A stretch of 64,000 bases of DNA from Trichomonas vaginalis G3 (Eukaryota; Parabasalia; Trichomonadida; Trichomonadidae). The notes under the pieces are model-generated. The model was not told the DNA's origin. It did no database searches and worked only from the letters and a program-made list of their open reading frames with translations. Position numbers and translations under genes: made by a program. The stretch spans positions 3,481,962-3,545,961 of the forward strand of contig NC_067208.1 of NCBI RefSeq assembly GCF_026262505.1, in the 5' to 3' direction. Below are positions 12,458 to 22,371 of this stretch, one piece after another (position 1 is the first letter of the stretch; every line of letters begins with the position of its first letter).

Positions 12458-13711
12458 ATGGTAAAATTCTTTAGAAAGGAACTCCTTTATGTAATGATAA
12501 TTATTTTAGGTTCAATGAACTTTGGAGAAACTATGGCATATTGGAGTCCAGCTAAAGACTTAATGATGCTTAAATTGCATCTTAGTGTAGCATCAGGTAC
12601 TATTTTTAACCTTTTACCAGCAGCAATGGGTGTAATTACCCCAACATTTATTCATATTCCAATCAATCGTCTTGGAAGAAGATTTACTTGCATAATTACA
12701 GCAGTTTGTGCAACAATTGGCTGGTTAATCATTCCTCTTGCTGGAGAAAAGACATGGATAATTGCATTTATCGGTAGAGCTATTCTTGGTCTTACAGTTG
12801 GCTCATTTTCTACAGTTTGTCCTTTATACATCACCGAAATCTCTCCTACAGAAGTACGTAGCTCCTACGGTATTTTGCATCAATTTGGTGTAGTTATTGG
12901 TGCATGCCTTTGCTATTTGCTTGGAATCTGGCTCAGTTATACTTATCTTTGCCTATGTCTTTCAATTGCACCATTCCTTCACATTATGTTAGTTAATTTC
13001 GTTCCAGAGTCACCAAGCTCAAACGTCAATAGCGAACAAAATCAAAGCAATGAAACAATATTTAATCGCAGATACATTAAGCCATTATTGATTTCCGCAC
13101 TTCTTATGTTCTTCCAGCAATACTCAGGCTGCAATGCCTTCCTTTCTAACCTCAATTCCATATTCAAAGAGGCCGGATCAAGTTTGGATCCAAGTTTCGC
13201 AGCTTTCCTTGTTGGATTGGCCGGATTGATAGCTACAGGTGTTTCTGCACCAATCATTGCCTGTTTGGGACATAAACCATCATGGTTAGTGTCTTCATTT
13301 TTATGTTTCGCAGCACTTTTGATTACAGCATTGAACTTTTGGTTCAAATGGTCGAATTTGATACCAGCCATTATGATGATCATGGACAATTTCGTTTTCG
13401 GATTAGGTCTTGGCCCAATTCCATGGGTTATTACTCCAGAATTGTTCAATGACTCAGTCAGAGCTGTTGCAACATCAATCATGACATCATTCAACTGGTT
13501 CTTGGCTGCAACAGTCATGGGATTCTGGGAATTGATGAATACTTACTTAAGTTTCGGAATTTCTGTCTCCATCTTCGGTGGAATCATGTTTCTTGCAGTT
13601 CTCTTCGGATTCACACTTCTCCCAGATACACATGGTAAAGCAATGGGTGCTATCTTTGATCAAGTACCTCCTGAACCTCTGATTGGCACAAATGGTGCTA
13701 ATTATGTATAA
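12458..13711 (+). CDS. MFS sugar transporter (GLUT/SP family)
   Basis: 417 residues from the ATG at 12458 (MVKFFRKELLY). Twelve hydrophobic segments are expected, and most can be seen. Family signatures in order: NRLGRRFT after helix 2 (the GRR loop), GRAILGLTVGSFSTVCPLYI with EISPTEVRSS after helix 4, PESP in the central loop, QQYSGCNAF in helix 7 (the QQxSGxNA sugar-binding motif), GLGPIPWVITPELF in helix 10 and LPDTHGK near the C-terminus, a variant of PETKG. It should carry hexose, or a related polyol, across the plasma membrane or a vacuolar membrane by facilitated diffusion or proton symport. It is slightly short because the terminal tails are short. The stop is followed by AAATCATATAAATAAAG, giving several TAAA signals. 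Specificity cannot be assigned. Confidence 0.92.
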   Translation: MVKFFRKELLYVMIIILGSMNFGETMAYWSPAKDLMMLKLHLSVASGTIFNLLPAAMGVITPTFIHIPINRLGRRFTCIITAVCATIGWLIIPLAGEKTWIIAFIGRAILGLTVGSFSTVCPLYITEISPTEVRSSYGILHQFGVVIGACLCYLLGIWLSYTYLCLCLSIAPFLHIMLVNFVPESPSSNVNSEQNQSNETIFNRRYIKPLLISALLMFFQQYSGCNAFLSNLNSIFKEAGSSLDPSFAAFLVGLAGLIATGVSAPIIACLGHKPSWLVSSFLCFAALLITALNFWFKWSNLIPAIMMIMDNFVFGLGLGPIPWVITPELFNDSVRAVATSIMTSFNWFLAATVMGFWELMNTYLSFGISVSIFGGIMFLAVLFGFTLLPDTHGKAMGAIFDQVPPEPLIGTNGANYV

Positions 13712-13969
13712 ATCATATAAATAAAGTTTTAAGTATTTTAATTTCTTCTTAGAATTTATGTAATATTTAAATTCAATTAAGAAATTCTATGAATATATGC
13801 ATTTCATTGAAGATCAATGAATAGTGGATGAAATTATATTATTGTGAATTTTGTTTAATGGGAAATTGAAATGCAAGAAACGAAATTTCCGGATTTCGAG
13901 CAAAATTTTACATCACACAATAAGCACAATAATATTTTTGTGATTATTAGTTGTAGGATAGTGATTTTT

Positions 13970-14084
13970 CGAAAGATAATTAATTTATTACGTAAAGAAG
14001 ATACCCTCAATTTTTGACTTTTGCAACTTTTTCATGACCCCCTACCCAGGTATCTTCTTTACGTAATAAATTAATTATCTTTCG
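13970..14084. repeat. 36-bp perfect inverted repeat with conserved motif as loop
   Basis: The left arm 13970-14005 (begins CGAAAGATAATTAATTTATT, ends GATACC) is the exact reverse complement of the right arm 14049-14084. The 43-base loop is the conserved motif found elsewhere in the window. Similarity stops sharply outside the arms. In DNA this could extrude a cruciform, and in RNA it would form a very stable hairpin. It could be a fold-back element or a hairpin-mediated repair product. Confidence 0.9.
14005..14055 (+). repeat. 51-bp conserved motif, copy 1
   Basis: Full-length copy starting CCTCAATTTTTGACTTTTGC and ending CCCAGGTATCT, identical to copy 4 at 24588-24638. It overlaps both arms of the inverted repeat by a few bases. 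Confidence 0.9.
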
Positions 14085-14303
14085 TTGAAAGAAGTTATGT
14101 TTTATAAGTCTATATGAGATAAGGCTATTTAATAATATTTTCATATCCAATCATTACATTTGATCAAGAAGATCATATTATTTAATTTAAATCAAAGCAA
14201 AGTTGCAAATGTTTATTGAAATTTCTCATTTTTGCCATTCAACCAATCGAAGAAGATTTTCAGGATTTTCTTCGACACGATTAAAGAGAAGAACAACTTT
14301 GCG

Positions 14304-14717
14304 ATGTCATTGAACGCTATCACACACGAGGAAGCAGTAAAGAACCAACTCAAAGCTGTTTCTTCAAAGCAAAGTGGAGTTCTTTATGATGCAACAAAAT
14401 GTCAAATTTGCCAACATAAATTGGATGGAATAATCGTTTGTTGTCCGTCCTGTGGAAGCTGCTACCACGTGTCATGCTGTCATTCTTGGTGTGGAAAATG
14501 CAATATAGAGCTTTGCAAGACTTTCCCACCGGATATGCCTGCAATTAAGAAGATTCAGACATTTGACAACATGGAAAAGAAATACCGAGTAAAGATTCTC
14601 CAAAAGAAACCTTCAAAGCCTCAAGTTTCTTACGTTGTAGAACCAAAAATTGGTATAAAAGTGACAAGACTTGATGTAACTCCTGAAATTAATAATACAA
14701 TGACTAATCCGAAATAA
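14304..14717 (+). CDS. Small Cys/His zinc-binding (RING/PHD-like) protein
   Basis: 137 residues from the first ATG of the open frame at 14304 (MSLNAITHEEA); the open frame extends upstream without another ATG. Residues about 30-75 hold a dense metal-binding cluster: CQICQHK, CCPSCGSCYH, CCHSWCGKC, IELC. The order C-x2-C, C-x2-C, H/C, C-x2-C resembles a cross-braced treble-clef zinc finger of RING or PHD type. The C-terminal half is basic, rich in lysine, and ends in unstructured sequence. A scaffold or ubiquitin-ligase role is possible, but no exact family could be named. The stop lies in AAATAAAATT, which supplies TAAA. Confidence 0.7.
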   Translation: MSLNAITHEEAVKNQLKAVSSKQSGVLYDATKCQICQHKLDGIIVCCPSCGSCYHVSCCHSWCGKCNIELCKTFPPDMPAIKKIQTFDNMEKKYRVKILQKKPSKPQVSYVVEPKIGIKVTRLDVTPEINNTMTNPK

Positions 14718-15402
14718 AATTGTTTGTTTTTATTTACTTATGAATAATGTGAATATTCTTTTTATTAATAATTTTTGAAATTTTGAATTCAAGTTTGAAT
14801 CCTTTATATTGATGAATTGCACACTACATATAATAATTGACCAACTTAACAAAAATTATGATAATCGATGATTTTGATTTTAATTGAATTAACATCAATT
14901 TTGTTTATTTTGGAGAAAATCGTCTAAAATTAGAAAGATTGTATATCATTTCTATTAGCTAATTAAATATTGTATTCATATTCATTCAGACAATAATAAT
15001 AAAAAAAGAGTTTCGACATTTAGGCAAATTCCTGCTTAAATCTTTAATTAATTCTCCATGTCATTATCTTAAATGAATGTAGAATTAATACTTGGTTAGC
15101 TCATAAGGCAAGATGACTTAGTTTCAAATGATTCTTAAATTTCACGTCTGATAAAAATTGAGAAGACCAAAGAAAATTGTATTGAATTGGCCATGAAAAC
15201 CGTCAAATTATGTCAAAATAGTAATAAATTCATAAATTAACATGATATAATTTTCTGGGAAGATTTGTTTTGGTGTCAAATTTTTCTCAAAATTTTGTTT
15301 CGATTTTATTAATGAAAACCACATAACCAAATATTCCTAAATAAATTCGTTTATTCAGAAAAATTGAAATATTATCAATTCTGTCAAACCAAAAAAATAA
15401 AA
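14718..15402. other. Intergenic, no gene seen
   Basis: About 680 A+T-rich bases between the zinc-finger gene and the tetraspanin. It is expected to contain the tetraspanin promoter. No repeat, RNA gene or clear motif was found. Confidence 0.45.
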
Positions 15403-16080
15403 ATGTGTTGTATCGGATGTGGCCGCTGCTGTATGCCGACATTTTCTATTTTAATACTTCTCGCACTTGGAGGAGCCGTTGCAGCAATAATTATTACAAC
15501 GTATCAACTAACTTTTTATGATTGGACTTCACAGATGTACAATTACGTTTTTGCATTAGTAATACTTGGCTTATTCTTGCTTTTTACAATAATTACTAGC
15601 TTTTATGGATTGTGTATGTGCTGCAGAACTGGCAAAGGCTGTCAAACAACTTTTATTGTATTAATTGTCATTTCATTGCTCTTTGCATTAATGATTCCAA
15701 TCATTGCTTATGGTTTTCCTGATTTTCTTATTGCAGATAAAGATCTTTGGAAAAGAGTTGAGAGTACAGCAAATCCTACAGACCTTAAAACAATTGTTTC
15801 AATCGAAAATAGTATCTTGTGCTGCGGATATGAGTACACAGATGATTGGGATAAAATACGCTGTGCAGCTTATTTGACAAATAAGGATTTCATGAATAAA
15901 TGGTTAAATTCCAGAATTCATGGCTGTAAGAGAGAATTAATTAACTATTATTCAGATCAAATACTTTGTTGTTCATTATTTGTAGGTGGTATCGCTATGT
16001 TCTTGTTTGTTTTATTAGCTTTTGCAATCGGATCTTGTTGCACCCCGCAAAACGAAGCTTCCGTCATTTCTCTCATTTAA
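15403..16080 (+). CDS. Tetraspanin
   Basis: 225 residues from the ATG at 15403 (MCCIGCGRCC). There are four membrane segments: about residues 14-35, 48-72, 84-110 and 190-215. Between helices 3 and 4 lies the large extracellular loop with the tetraspanin CCG signature (LCCGYEY) and further cysteines (IRCAAYL, HGCKRE) able to form two disulfides. Cysteines flanking the helices (MCCIGC, CMCCRTGKGC, GSCCTP) are likely palmitoylation sites. Tetraspanins organise plasma-membrane microdomains and have been linked to adherence and aggregation in trichomonads. The frame upstream contains no alternative ATG, which supports this start. A broken tandem copy follows 230 bases downstream. Confidence 0.9.
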   Translation: MCCIGCGRCCMPTFSILILLALGGAVAAIIITTYQLTFYDWTSQMYNYVFALVILGLFLLFTIITSFYGLCMCCRTGKGCQTTFIVLIVISLLFALMIPIIAYGFPDFLIADKDLWKRVESTANPTDLKTIVSIENSILCCGYEYTDDWDKIRCAAYLTNKDFMNKWLNSRIHGCKRELINYYSDQILCCSLFVGGIAMFLFVLLAFAIGSCCTPQNEASVISLI

Positions 16081-16313
16081 TATTATCATTTAATTTCAAT
16101 AAACATATCGTTTTCATTTGAAATAAAATCTGACATTTTTTAACAAAAAAATATAGGTCTATTGTATTTTCTAAAATTTTGACAGGCTTTAGTATCAAAT
16201 CATTCCATTGGATAATGGTTTTTATTATATTTACTTAATGAAGGTTTTAATTCTGTAGATAATTTTTGCCTTTGACAATAAAAAAATTGTGAATAATTCA
16301 AATAAAAAATTTG

Positions 16314-17034
16314 ATGGGGTGTCGTGAAGTTGGTCGTTGCTGCATGCCAACCTTTTCAATTTTGGCATTTATTGGTATTATAGTAGGTATTTCAATTGTA
16401 GCACCAATAGCATCAGATGACAAACAATATTCTTGGGCTGGAAGCATGTACAATTATTTTATTTTTGTGGTTCCTCTCGGATTCTTTCTATTTTTTTCTT
16501 GTATTAGCTCGATTTATGGATGCTGTATGTGTTTCAAAACATGAAGAGGTTGTCAAATGGGCCTTATTACACTTTTATGTTTTACGTTTGGATGTTCTGC
16601 TTTCATTCTAGCCATTGCATTCATTTTCCTAAATGGGTTTTGAAATGGGTTTTGAAAGTCTATGGAAAAGAGTTGAAAGTACAGCAAATCCAACAGACCT
16701 CCAGAGGATAATACAGATTGAGAATGACAACTTGTGTTGTGGCTATGAGTATGCAGATGATTGGGACAAATTACGATGTGCTACGTATTTAACAAACGAA
16801 GACTTTATGAAGAAGTGGCTAAATTATGGAATTCGCGGGTGCAAAGAAGAATTAGTAAACAATATATCGACTCTTCTGCATTGGATTTCAATTATTGTTG
16901 GATTTGGTGTTTTCTTTTTCATTTTTGTTTTCATATTTGTTATTGCTGTATTCAATACACAAGAGCATGAACAAACTGTTATTTCTACTGTGGAAAATGA
17001 TAAAGATTATGGAAATTATCAAATGTATACTTAA
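16314..17034 (+). pseudogene. Tetraspanin, broken tandem copy
   Basis: A degraded duplicate of the upstream tetraspanin. It starts with ATG at 16314 (MGCREVGRCCMPTFSIL), paralleling the first copy from its cysteine-rich start. An in-frame TGA follows at 16542-16544 after CMCFKT, beyond which the same frame still encodes the third helix (LITLLCFTFGCSAFILAIAF). A frame change then falls in a short duplicated stretch at about 16633-16655 (AATGGGTTTTG twice). The large loop (LCCGYEYADDWDKLRC) and fourth helix are well kept to the stop at 17034. Loop identity with the first copy is high, suggesting a recent duplication. Sequencing errors are a possible alternative, but two independent breaks favour a pseudogene. 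Confidence 0.8.
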
Positions 17035-18089
17035 CTTTGTTATTTTGGTAAAAATATTCTTATTTAATTTTGATTTGAATGTTATAAAGATTTTGAATAT
17101 GTTTTTAGAATAGCACCCAAAACTAATATAAGGAGGCAATCGACTGTAATTGGGCTAAGCTATTCTATTTATATAAATATAGATATGAGAAAATATAGAA
17201 GCGACTAAAACAAAGGCTTTTTTAGATATCATGTATAAAATACATGAATATATTTTGCATCAATATTCTTCGTCCTTTTGGTAATTTTAAGTGTTTCAGA
17301 ATGGCAATATATGCAGTTTTAATTGTCATTTTGGATATATTAATTGCAACAGAACTCTGGAAGAAAAAGTCGGAGATCTGTTGAAACTTCATGACTAATT
17401 CTCATTGTGACTTGTTTTCTGGTGCCATAGAATGGTATATATTGACATATATATATAAATTTGACAATATGATTGAACCTATCTCGCCAATTCCAAACGA
17501 ATATTGATCGGTTTATATGTTCTTTGCAATGTTCCATGCATATAAGCTTTAAAACCGAGTTTATAATAAAAGCAAATTTATTATTTATTGTTAGTTTGTA
17601 TACTATCCAACAAATCCTTGAATCAGCATCAATAACTGAATATCTGATAAAAAAAATCTCCAAGAGATCTCTTCTATAAGATAATTTCTTGTGAAACTAT
17701 TTTTCAAATATTAGCAATATCCTAAAATTAATTAAAGTGGTTCAGATTCTTAATAATGATCTCAACAACTATATTATATCGATGATTCTTGAATTTCTTT
17801 TGTTATTTTCTTCTACCAAACATATGGAGATTGGCTCAAATTCCATCCCTCAATTAGCTTGGGAAGATTAACAGCAAACTTTTTTAATGTTGCTCTAACT
17901 TTTTTAATCCCAATAGATCCTCGTTGAATATTCTTTTAAAGACTTTTCAATATAACATGTAGAATATGCTTACTTCGTAACCAATGTAAAAAAAATCAAT
18001 AGCCCCATTATTGTCAAGATCATTTATTTCGTGTTCTTCATTTGGAACAGTATCAAAAGATTTTGCATGGTTCATAATTTAGTAGTTAA
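17035..18089. other. A+T-rich stretch with no supported gene
   Basis: About 1 kb. A minus-strand open frame of 107 codons (17663-17340) resembles no family I recognise. A shorter minus-strand frame near 18075-17955 encodes FDTVPNEEHEINDLDNNGAI and then hydrophobic residues, possibly a leftover of the neighbouring minus-strand surface gene's tail, but this is weak. Neither is called. Confidence 0.4.
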
Positions 18090-19004
18090 TTATCTTCTTC
18101 GATTTCTCGATAATATATTGTAAATTTTAACGGAGTTTGTTTCTTCATTTTTTGTTTTTTTATCAAGGCATAAAAGTGAAAAATCATGAGTAAATTGATT
18201 TCTATTTCTATTTGTAAAAGCAACTGACCAAGTTGTTCTTGGACTATTATTATCAATAAAACATCCATCTAAAGTAATTGTACCATCAAAATAATAACAA
18301 CCATCATTTAGAATGTTATTGATAAAACTACTGTTTTTGATATAGCATGAGGAAGAAGTATCATATAAAGCTTGGAGAATTGATGCATTTTTGTTATTCA
18401 ATACATTACAATTTATTATATTGAATACTTCCGCAGAATCAGTATGTCTAAGTTTATAGTAGTTTATTGTACTTCCGCTTGTTGAATTAGTAAAAGTGGA
18501 AAATGACGAATTTGAACCTGAAGAATATGAAAAAGCATAATAAAAATCTCTACAATATATTTTGGAAAATGAAATATTTATTGATTTAATTTGGATTTGG
18601 CCGTTTATTAAATACAGAGTATTCATTCCCAAGAAACTTTCATCACCGCTTTTACTAATTGATGATGCATAAATATAATTTTTATAACTATTGCTATCAC
18701 TGACATCAATTTTACAATAAACTCCTTCTGTTTTCCATGAGTTTACTTTTAAAGAGAAACTGCAAATTCGATCTTGGACGAATTGGCCTTCTGTACCATA
18801 GTAGATGCATCCCCCTTCACCATTGTTACTGCAGTTGGTAAATGTGGTGGTATCAACCAGAAATTTAATTGTATTTTTAGTGGTCGATAGGTAAATAGAA
18901 CCCTTTGTATTGCTTTTGCCAAAGTAGCATGAAGAAATATAGTAATTTTGCTCTTGTGCAGAAAGTTTTTGGCTCTGAGCTTGATATTGATTAGACTTAT
19001 TCAT
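18090..19004 (-). CDS. Beta-helix-like (Pmp-type) surface protein, probably fragment
   Basis: 304 residues from ATG 19004. The sequence is rich in Ser, Asn, Tyr and Thr, with short repeated strands such as NCSNNGEGGCIYYG, FSKIYCRDFYYAFSYSSGS and CYIKNSSFINN. These look like rungs of a right-handed parallel beta-helix, as in the large Pmp-like protein families of trichomonads. There is no signal peptide at the start, and neither a transmembrane helix nor a cytoplasmic tail at the end; both are usual in the family. I therefore suspect only the middle of a once larger gene remains. Its 5' flank holds short repeats (19020-19120), consistent with rearrangement there. No enzymatic function is suggested. 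Confidence 0.55.
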   Translation of the reverse strand: MNKSNQYQAQSQKLSAQEQNYYISSCYFGKSNTKGSIYLSTTKNTIKFLVDTTTFTNCSNNGEGGCIYYGTEGQFVQDRICSFSLKVNSWKTEGVYCKIDVSDSNSYKNYIYASSISKSGDESFLGMNTLYLINGQIQIKSINISFSKIYCRDFYYAFSYSSGSNSSFSTFTNSTSGSTINYYKLRHTDSAEVFNIINCNVLNNKNASILQALYDTSSSCYIKNSSFINNILNDGCYYFDGTITLDGCFIDNNSPRTTWSVAFTNRNRNQFTHDFSLLCLDKKTKNEETNSVKIYNILSRNRRR

Positions 19005-19393
19005 AAAGGCGACGGAATTTATGAATAGGGTACCCTATTTATAAACAGTTAGAATTTGGAAAAACCGTCGCAAGTATGAAAACCCTGAATATGGAAAAAC
19101 CGTCAAAAGTATGAACAGGTAGGTGATCAGAATCTTCATATTTTTTATTTGGAATTTCCAAACAAAAGTTGTTTCGAAATTCCAATCAATTTGGAATTTA
19201 GAAACAAGAACCTAATAATCAATTATGTATGGAAATTAGAAATAATCCCTATACTATATGCTATTGTTTTTCACTTTTTTCTAAAAAATCTTCTAAATTA
19301 ATTTAGATTTTATTAATTTTTAGACTAAATCCAAATACACTTGATTAATTTCTGTAATTATTGAAGAAGGCTTAAACTTATATCTTAACTTAA
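19005..19393. repeat. Spacer with short direct repeats and a palindrome
   Basis: Contains GGAAAAACCGTCGCAAGTATG and GGAAAAACCGTCAAAAGTATG in tandem (period about 36 bases, roughly 19055-19125) and the palindromic AATAGGGTACCCTATT near 19025. The remainder is A+T-rich without a gene. It may be the end of an old mobile sequence. Confidence 0.45.
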
Positions 19394-19405
19394 ATTCATG
19401 AATAC

Positions 19406-19427
19406 CCTCAATTTTTGACTTTTGCAA
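19406..19427 (+). repeat. Conserved motif, copy 2 (first 22 bp)
   Basis: The first 22 bases of the 51-bp motif, preceded by ATAC as in copy 1. Identity stops exactly where the coiled-coil gene's codon-biased sequence begins (about 19428). Confidence 0.85.
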
Positions 19428-20488
19428 GTCGAAAGAACACTATCGACAACCGACTTGCAGAAATCCGTGATCAGTTCCTTAGTAAAGCGACAGAATGCGG
19501 TGTTGGTCAAGATGTCATCGAAAACTCAAAAACAGTCTTTGATGATTTGGATAAGTTGAACGAAGTCAAATTCCGTATCATCAGTCTTAAAAGCAGCATC
19601 AAGAACCAGCCTAAGATTTCCAACCTTCGAAACGTCACTCCTTCACACTACGACCGCGACAAATACGTTGAACTTCGCAAGTTCATCGAACAATCTAAGA
19701 TTGAGCGTAAATCAGCACGTGACAAAGCCATTTCTCTCAGCGAAAAGATCGACCATCTTTCATTCTCTAACTACGTCGCTAACATCAGGAACAGCCGTCC
19801 TCTTGACTGCACTAACGAAGATGTCGACCGGAAACTCGCTAAATCACAACAACTTGCACAGTTGATTGCATCTATGCGGGAAGAGAAAGAGACACACCTT
19901 CGTCACCGCCAAGAAGAGTCACGTCAAGAGATGGAGAGTGCACGTACAGAAGTTGTTCTTCTTGACCAGATCGGTGCTAGCTGGGAAGAAGCAGACCGTC
20001 TTCGTATGGCAGCCAATGAAGCTAAAGAAGAATGTCTTCGCATTGTTGCCAAACTTATTTTGTTGCGTATCGAGATTCTCAATCAGATTGTTGACTATCC
20101 ACTTTCCACTCGTCTTGAGTTAGTTGCACAACAGGAGACACCATCCAAGTGTCTTTCAGTTAACAAGATGATCCAGAAGAAGCGATCACTCATCCGAAAC
20201 TTGGACAAGATGATCAACGAGCTTTTTGTCAATTCACACAAGAGTGATTCAGAGCGTATCAGCGAACTTCAGTTAGCAGTTGAGAACATCGGTGCATGGG
20301 CAAGTGCAGCTAAAGAAGTTTGCACGGAAGTTAAGAAACCTATTCCACAACTTGGAAATGTTCCACGCGAAAACTTCGCAATCGAGAAGATCGACATTTT
20401 CATTTCATCACTTGCCGACTGGGAATACGATTTCGAACTTAAAGATTACACACCATTCATTGTACGACAACCCCAAACTCCCAAATAA
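19415..20488 (+). CDS. Coiled-coil protein, 5'-incomplete
   Basis: About 357 codons ending at TAA 20488. The frame is open from 19394 but has no ATG for about the first 155 codons, so the listed start (a TTG inside the motif) is only a boundary, not a proposed initiator. The protein is almost wholly helical and charged, with heptad-like stretches (MREEKETHLRHRQEESRQ, ERISELQLAVENIG) and an Ala/Glu-rich centre. No named domain was recognised; a cytoskeletal or scaffold role is plausible. Codon use is notably richer in C at third positions than the neighbours, suggesting a well-expressed parent gene. The 5' part appears replaced by the conserved motif at 19406-19427. An upstream exon elsewhere cannot be excluded. 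Confidence 0.6.
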   Translation: MTFASRKNTIDNRLAEIRDQFLSKATECGVGQDVIENSKTVFDDLDKLNEVKFRIISLKSSIKNQPKISNLRNVTPSHYDRDKYVELRKFIEQSKIERKSARDKAISLSEKIDHLSFSNYVANIRNSRPLDCTNEDVDRKLAKSQQLAQLIASMREEKETHLRHRQEESRQEMESARTEVVLLDQIGASWEEADRLRMAANEAKEECLRIVAKLILLRIEILNQIVDYPLSTRLELVAQQETPSKCLSVNKMIQKKRSLIRNLDKMINELFVNSHKSDSERISELQLAVENIGAWASAAKEVCTEVKKPIPQLGNVPRENFAIEKIDIFISSLADWEYDFELKDYTPFIVRQPQTPK

Positions 20489-20556
20489 CTATCATTATCA
20501 TTTTATTTCATTTTTATTTTTATTTTGTATAATTCTGTTGTATTTTTATTTCTCTT

Positions 20557-21762
20557 AGGGATTTAAAAACGGTTTCGCCAAATGGCGAATTGCTGAAAAT
20601 TCGCTAACTCAGTCTGATTTTTTCGAATTCGGCGAACTCAAAAAGTGACATAATTTATACTGAATCTCGCTATAATCATTGATAATTTTTGCATATGTCA
20701 AATAGTTACAGTATGCTTATAACTTTATTTCGTATAGTCATGATGCTCATGATAACCATTTTGAATTTAAGTGAATAATTGACAGATTCAAGGCGTCAAT
20801 ACTTGTTTTTGGAAACTTATCATATAACTTCAAATATATTAATACAGCACCATGCAAATACTGTAATGATTTCTCGTGTTTTTTAGATAATCTCGATAAT
20901 ATCTTTTATTTATCTCATTATATTGAATAATTTCTTCTTCTTTTCAATTATCTTTTTACACAAGTAAATTCTATTATTAGAAATACTGAGTAATTGAGAA
21001 AAACCTAAATTTTTGCAAATATTATCTAATTTTAGATAAATTCCTTCACAATATCATAAAGTAAGAGATTCCAAATAATATTAATATTATTAAGTATTAG
21101 TGTGCGGAAAAGGCAACAATTTATTTCATTCAAATTTTTCAAATTAAAACCATGCCATTTCTTAAAGCGCACATAAAAACTGTTTATGTTATGAGTAATA
21201 ATTTATAACGAACTTAATCATAAAGTTCTTATTTTTGAATTCAAAATCATTCTGATTAGTTAGTATGAGAATAAATTGTTATGATTTAATCAAACTAACA
21301 TCAAGAAAAGCTAATTTTGCAATCAGCATAATGAAATGCAAAACCAAAAAAAATAATAATTTTTAATCGTGAACAAATATGAACTTTATTGTCATAATAT
21401 ATATATTCATCAAATATATTTTGCAAATTGATAAGAAAAATGGAAACATAATATTGGCCTTAACGTCTTCGCCAAATTGCGAATTCGCCATTTGGTGATC
21501 GCCATTTTGTGAATTCGCCATTTTGTAAAGTAAAATTGAGAGGAAAACGATAATCCCAAAATAAAAATAGTAGACCCTATCTTAAAATCATGAAGATTAT
21601 CACACAATAAAAATGTTAGACCCTTTATTAATAAAAAACGAGAATTCCACAAAATAAAAATAACAGACCCTTTTATATGGTTTGGAAATTGAAAAATGGC
21701 GAATTCGCCAAAAAATTAGAAGTGGCGCAATTCGCCATTTTGCGAACTTTTTTTAAATCCCT
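20557..21762. mobile_element. Non-autonomous TIR transposon, Mutator-like (9-bp TSD)
   Basis: Both ends start AGGGATTTAAAAA in inverted orientation. The left end reads AGGGATTTAAAAACGG followed by TTTCGCCAAATGGCGAATTGC. The right end, reverse-complemented, reads AGGGATTTAAAAAAAG followed by TTCGCAAAATGGCGAATTGC, so the terminal inverted repeats are about 36 bases with a few differences. Flanking ATTTCTCTT at 20548-20556 is repeated exactly at 21763-21771, a 9-base target duplication typical of Mutator-like elements. The 1.2-kb interior has no transposase. It holds repeated GGCGAATTCGCC words near the right side and three imperfect roughly 50-base units ending in TAGACCCT or CAGACCCT. It inserted 68 bases after the coiled-coil gene's stop. 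Confidence 0.85.
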
Positions 21763-22344
21763 ATTTCTCTTTTATTTATTCCTAAAATATTTTTCATCTT
21801 TATTTAAATTTTGTATTTTTGCCAAATGATCAATTTCTCATATATTAGGGGTGCGCAGCGCCCATAGGGTCCCGACCAAGTTTATTCACACTTATGATTC
21901 AAACTTGTAAAACCAATAATCTATGTGATTCACTAGCAAGTTTTTGATGTACTTGCAAAACATTGCACTATGAAAATGAATATATTCATGATTTCGACCA
22001 TCTTTGTTCAATTTCGGATTATAATATTTTTCGTAAGTAATATCAAATTTTCAAATGTCTACGAATAACTTTAACGAGTTGAATGATGAATTGTTTTCAT
22101 TTTATTATTCATCAATTTTGATTACAATGAAAGCAAATTTAAATTCACTTCTAAATCATTAAAATCATAATATTTTTGTTAAAACTACCCTTTATTTTAT
22201 GCAAGTTCTTATCAGCAGTCGAATATTTTTCATGATTTGTTTTGATAGGGAACCCAGCTCTTTTAAAATACAGCATATATACAAAACCTAACCATTTAAC
22301 AAATTTACGAGTTATATATAAAAACCAAAAGATAATAATATTAC
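21763..22344. other. Intergenic, with a GC-rich palindromic word
   Basis: About 580 bases with no gene. The only distinct feature is a GC-rich word GGGGTGCGCAGCGCCC at about 21849-21864, containing a short hairpin, followed by ATAGGGTCCCGACC. It stands out from the A+T-rich surroundings and could be the tip of another element. No partner end was found. Confidence 0.45.
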
Positions 22345-22371
22345 CCTCAATTTTTGACTTTTGCAACTTTT
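22345..22371 (+). repeat. Conserved motif, copy 3 (first 27 bp)
   Basis: The first 27 bases of the 51-bp motif. Identity ends at the point where the PROPPIN coding homology begins. Confidence 0.85.

Larger units (their letters stand above)
13712..14303. other. Intergenic holding a long perfect inverted repeat
   Basis: A spacer of about 590 bases. Its main content is the 36-bp perfect inverted repeat at 13970-14005/14049-14084, described separately. The part closest to the zinc-finger gene holds TCATTTTT at about 14226, which resembles the trichomonad initiator but is 78 bases from the first ATG. Confidence 0.5.

Noticed and set aside
13042-13518. 158-codon minus-strand frame inside the transporter
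   Set aside because: An antisense shadow of the clearly coding MFS gene.
13970-14084. Missed long-read hairpin adapter as the cause of the inverted repeat
   Set aside because: The loop does not resemble an adapter sequence I know, and the same motif occurs at three other places without inverted flanks. An artefact is still possible and is mentioned in the finding.
17340-17663. 107-codon minus-strand open frame as a gene
   Set aside because: No recognisable family, no supported start context, and a composition like the A+T-rich surroundings.
19406-22371. 51-bp motif as a trans-spliced leader
   Set aside because: A leader on a retrocopied mRNA should precede a complete coding region. Both genes lack their 5' part, the motif differs in length at each, and trans-splicing is not established in trichomonads.
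19406-22371. 51-bp motif as the 3' end of a spliceosomal intron
   Set aside because: It lacks the known trichomonad 3' splice consensus (ACTAACACACAG type) and no matching 5' exon with GTATGT was seen upstream.
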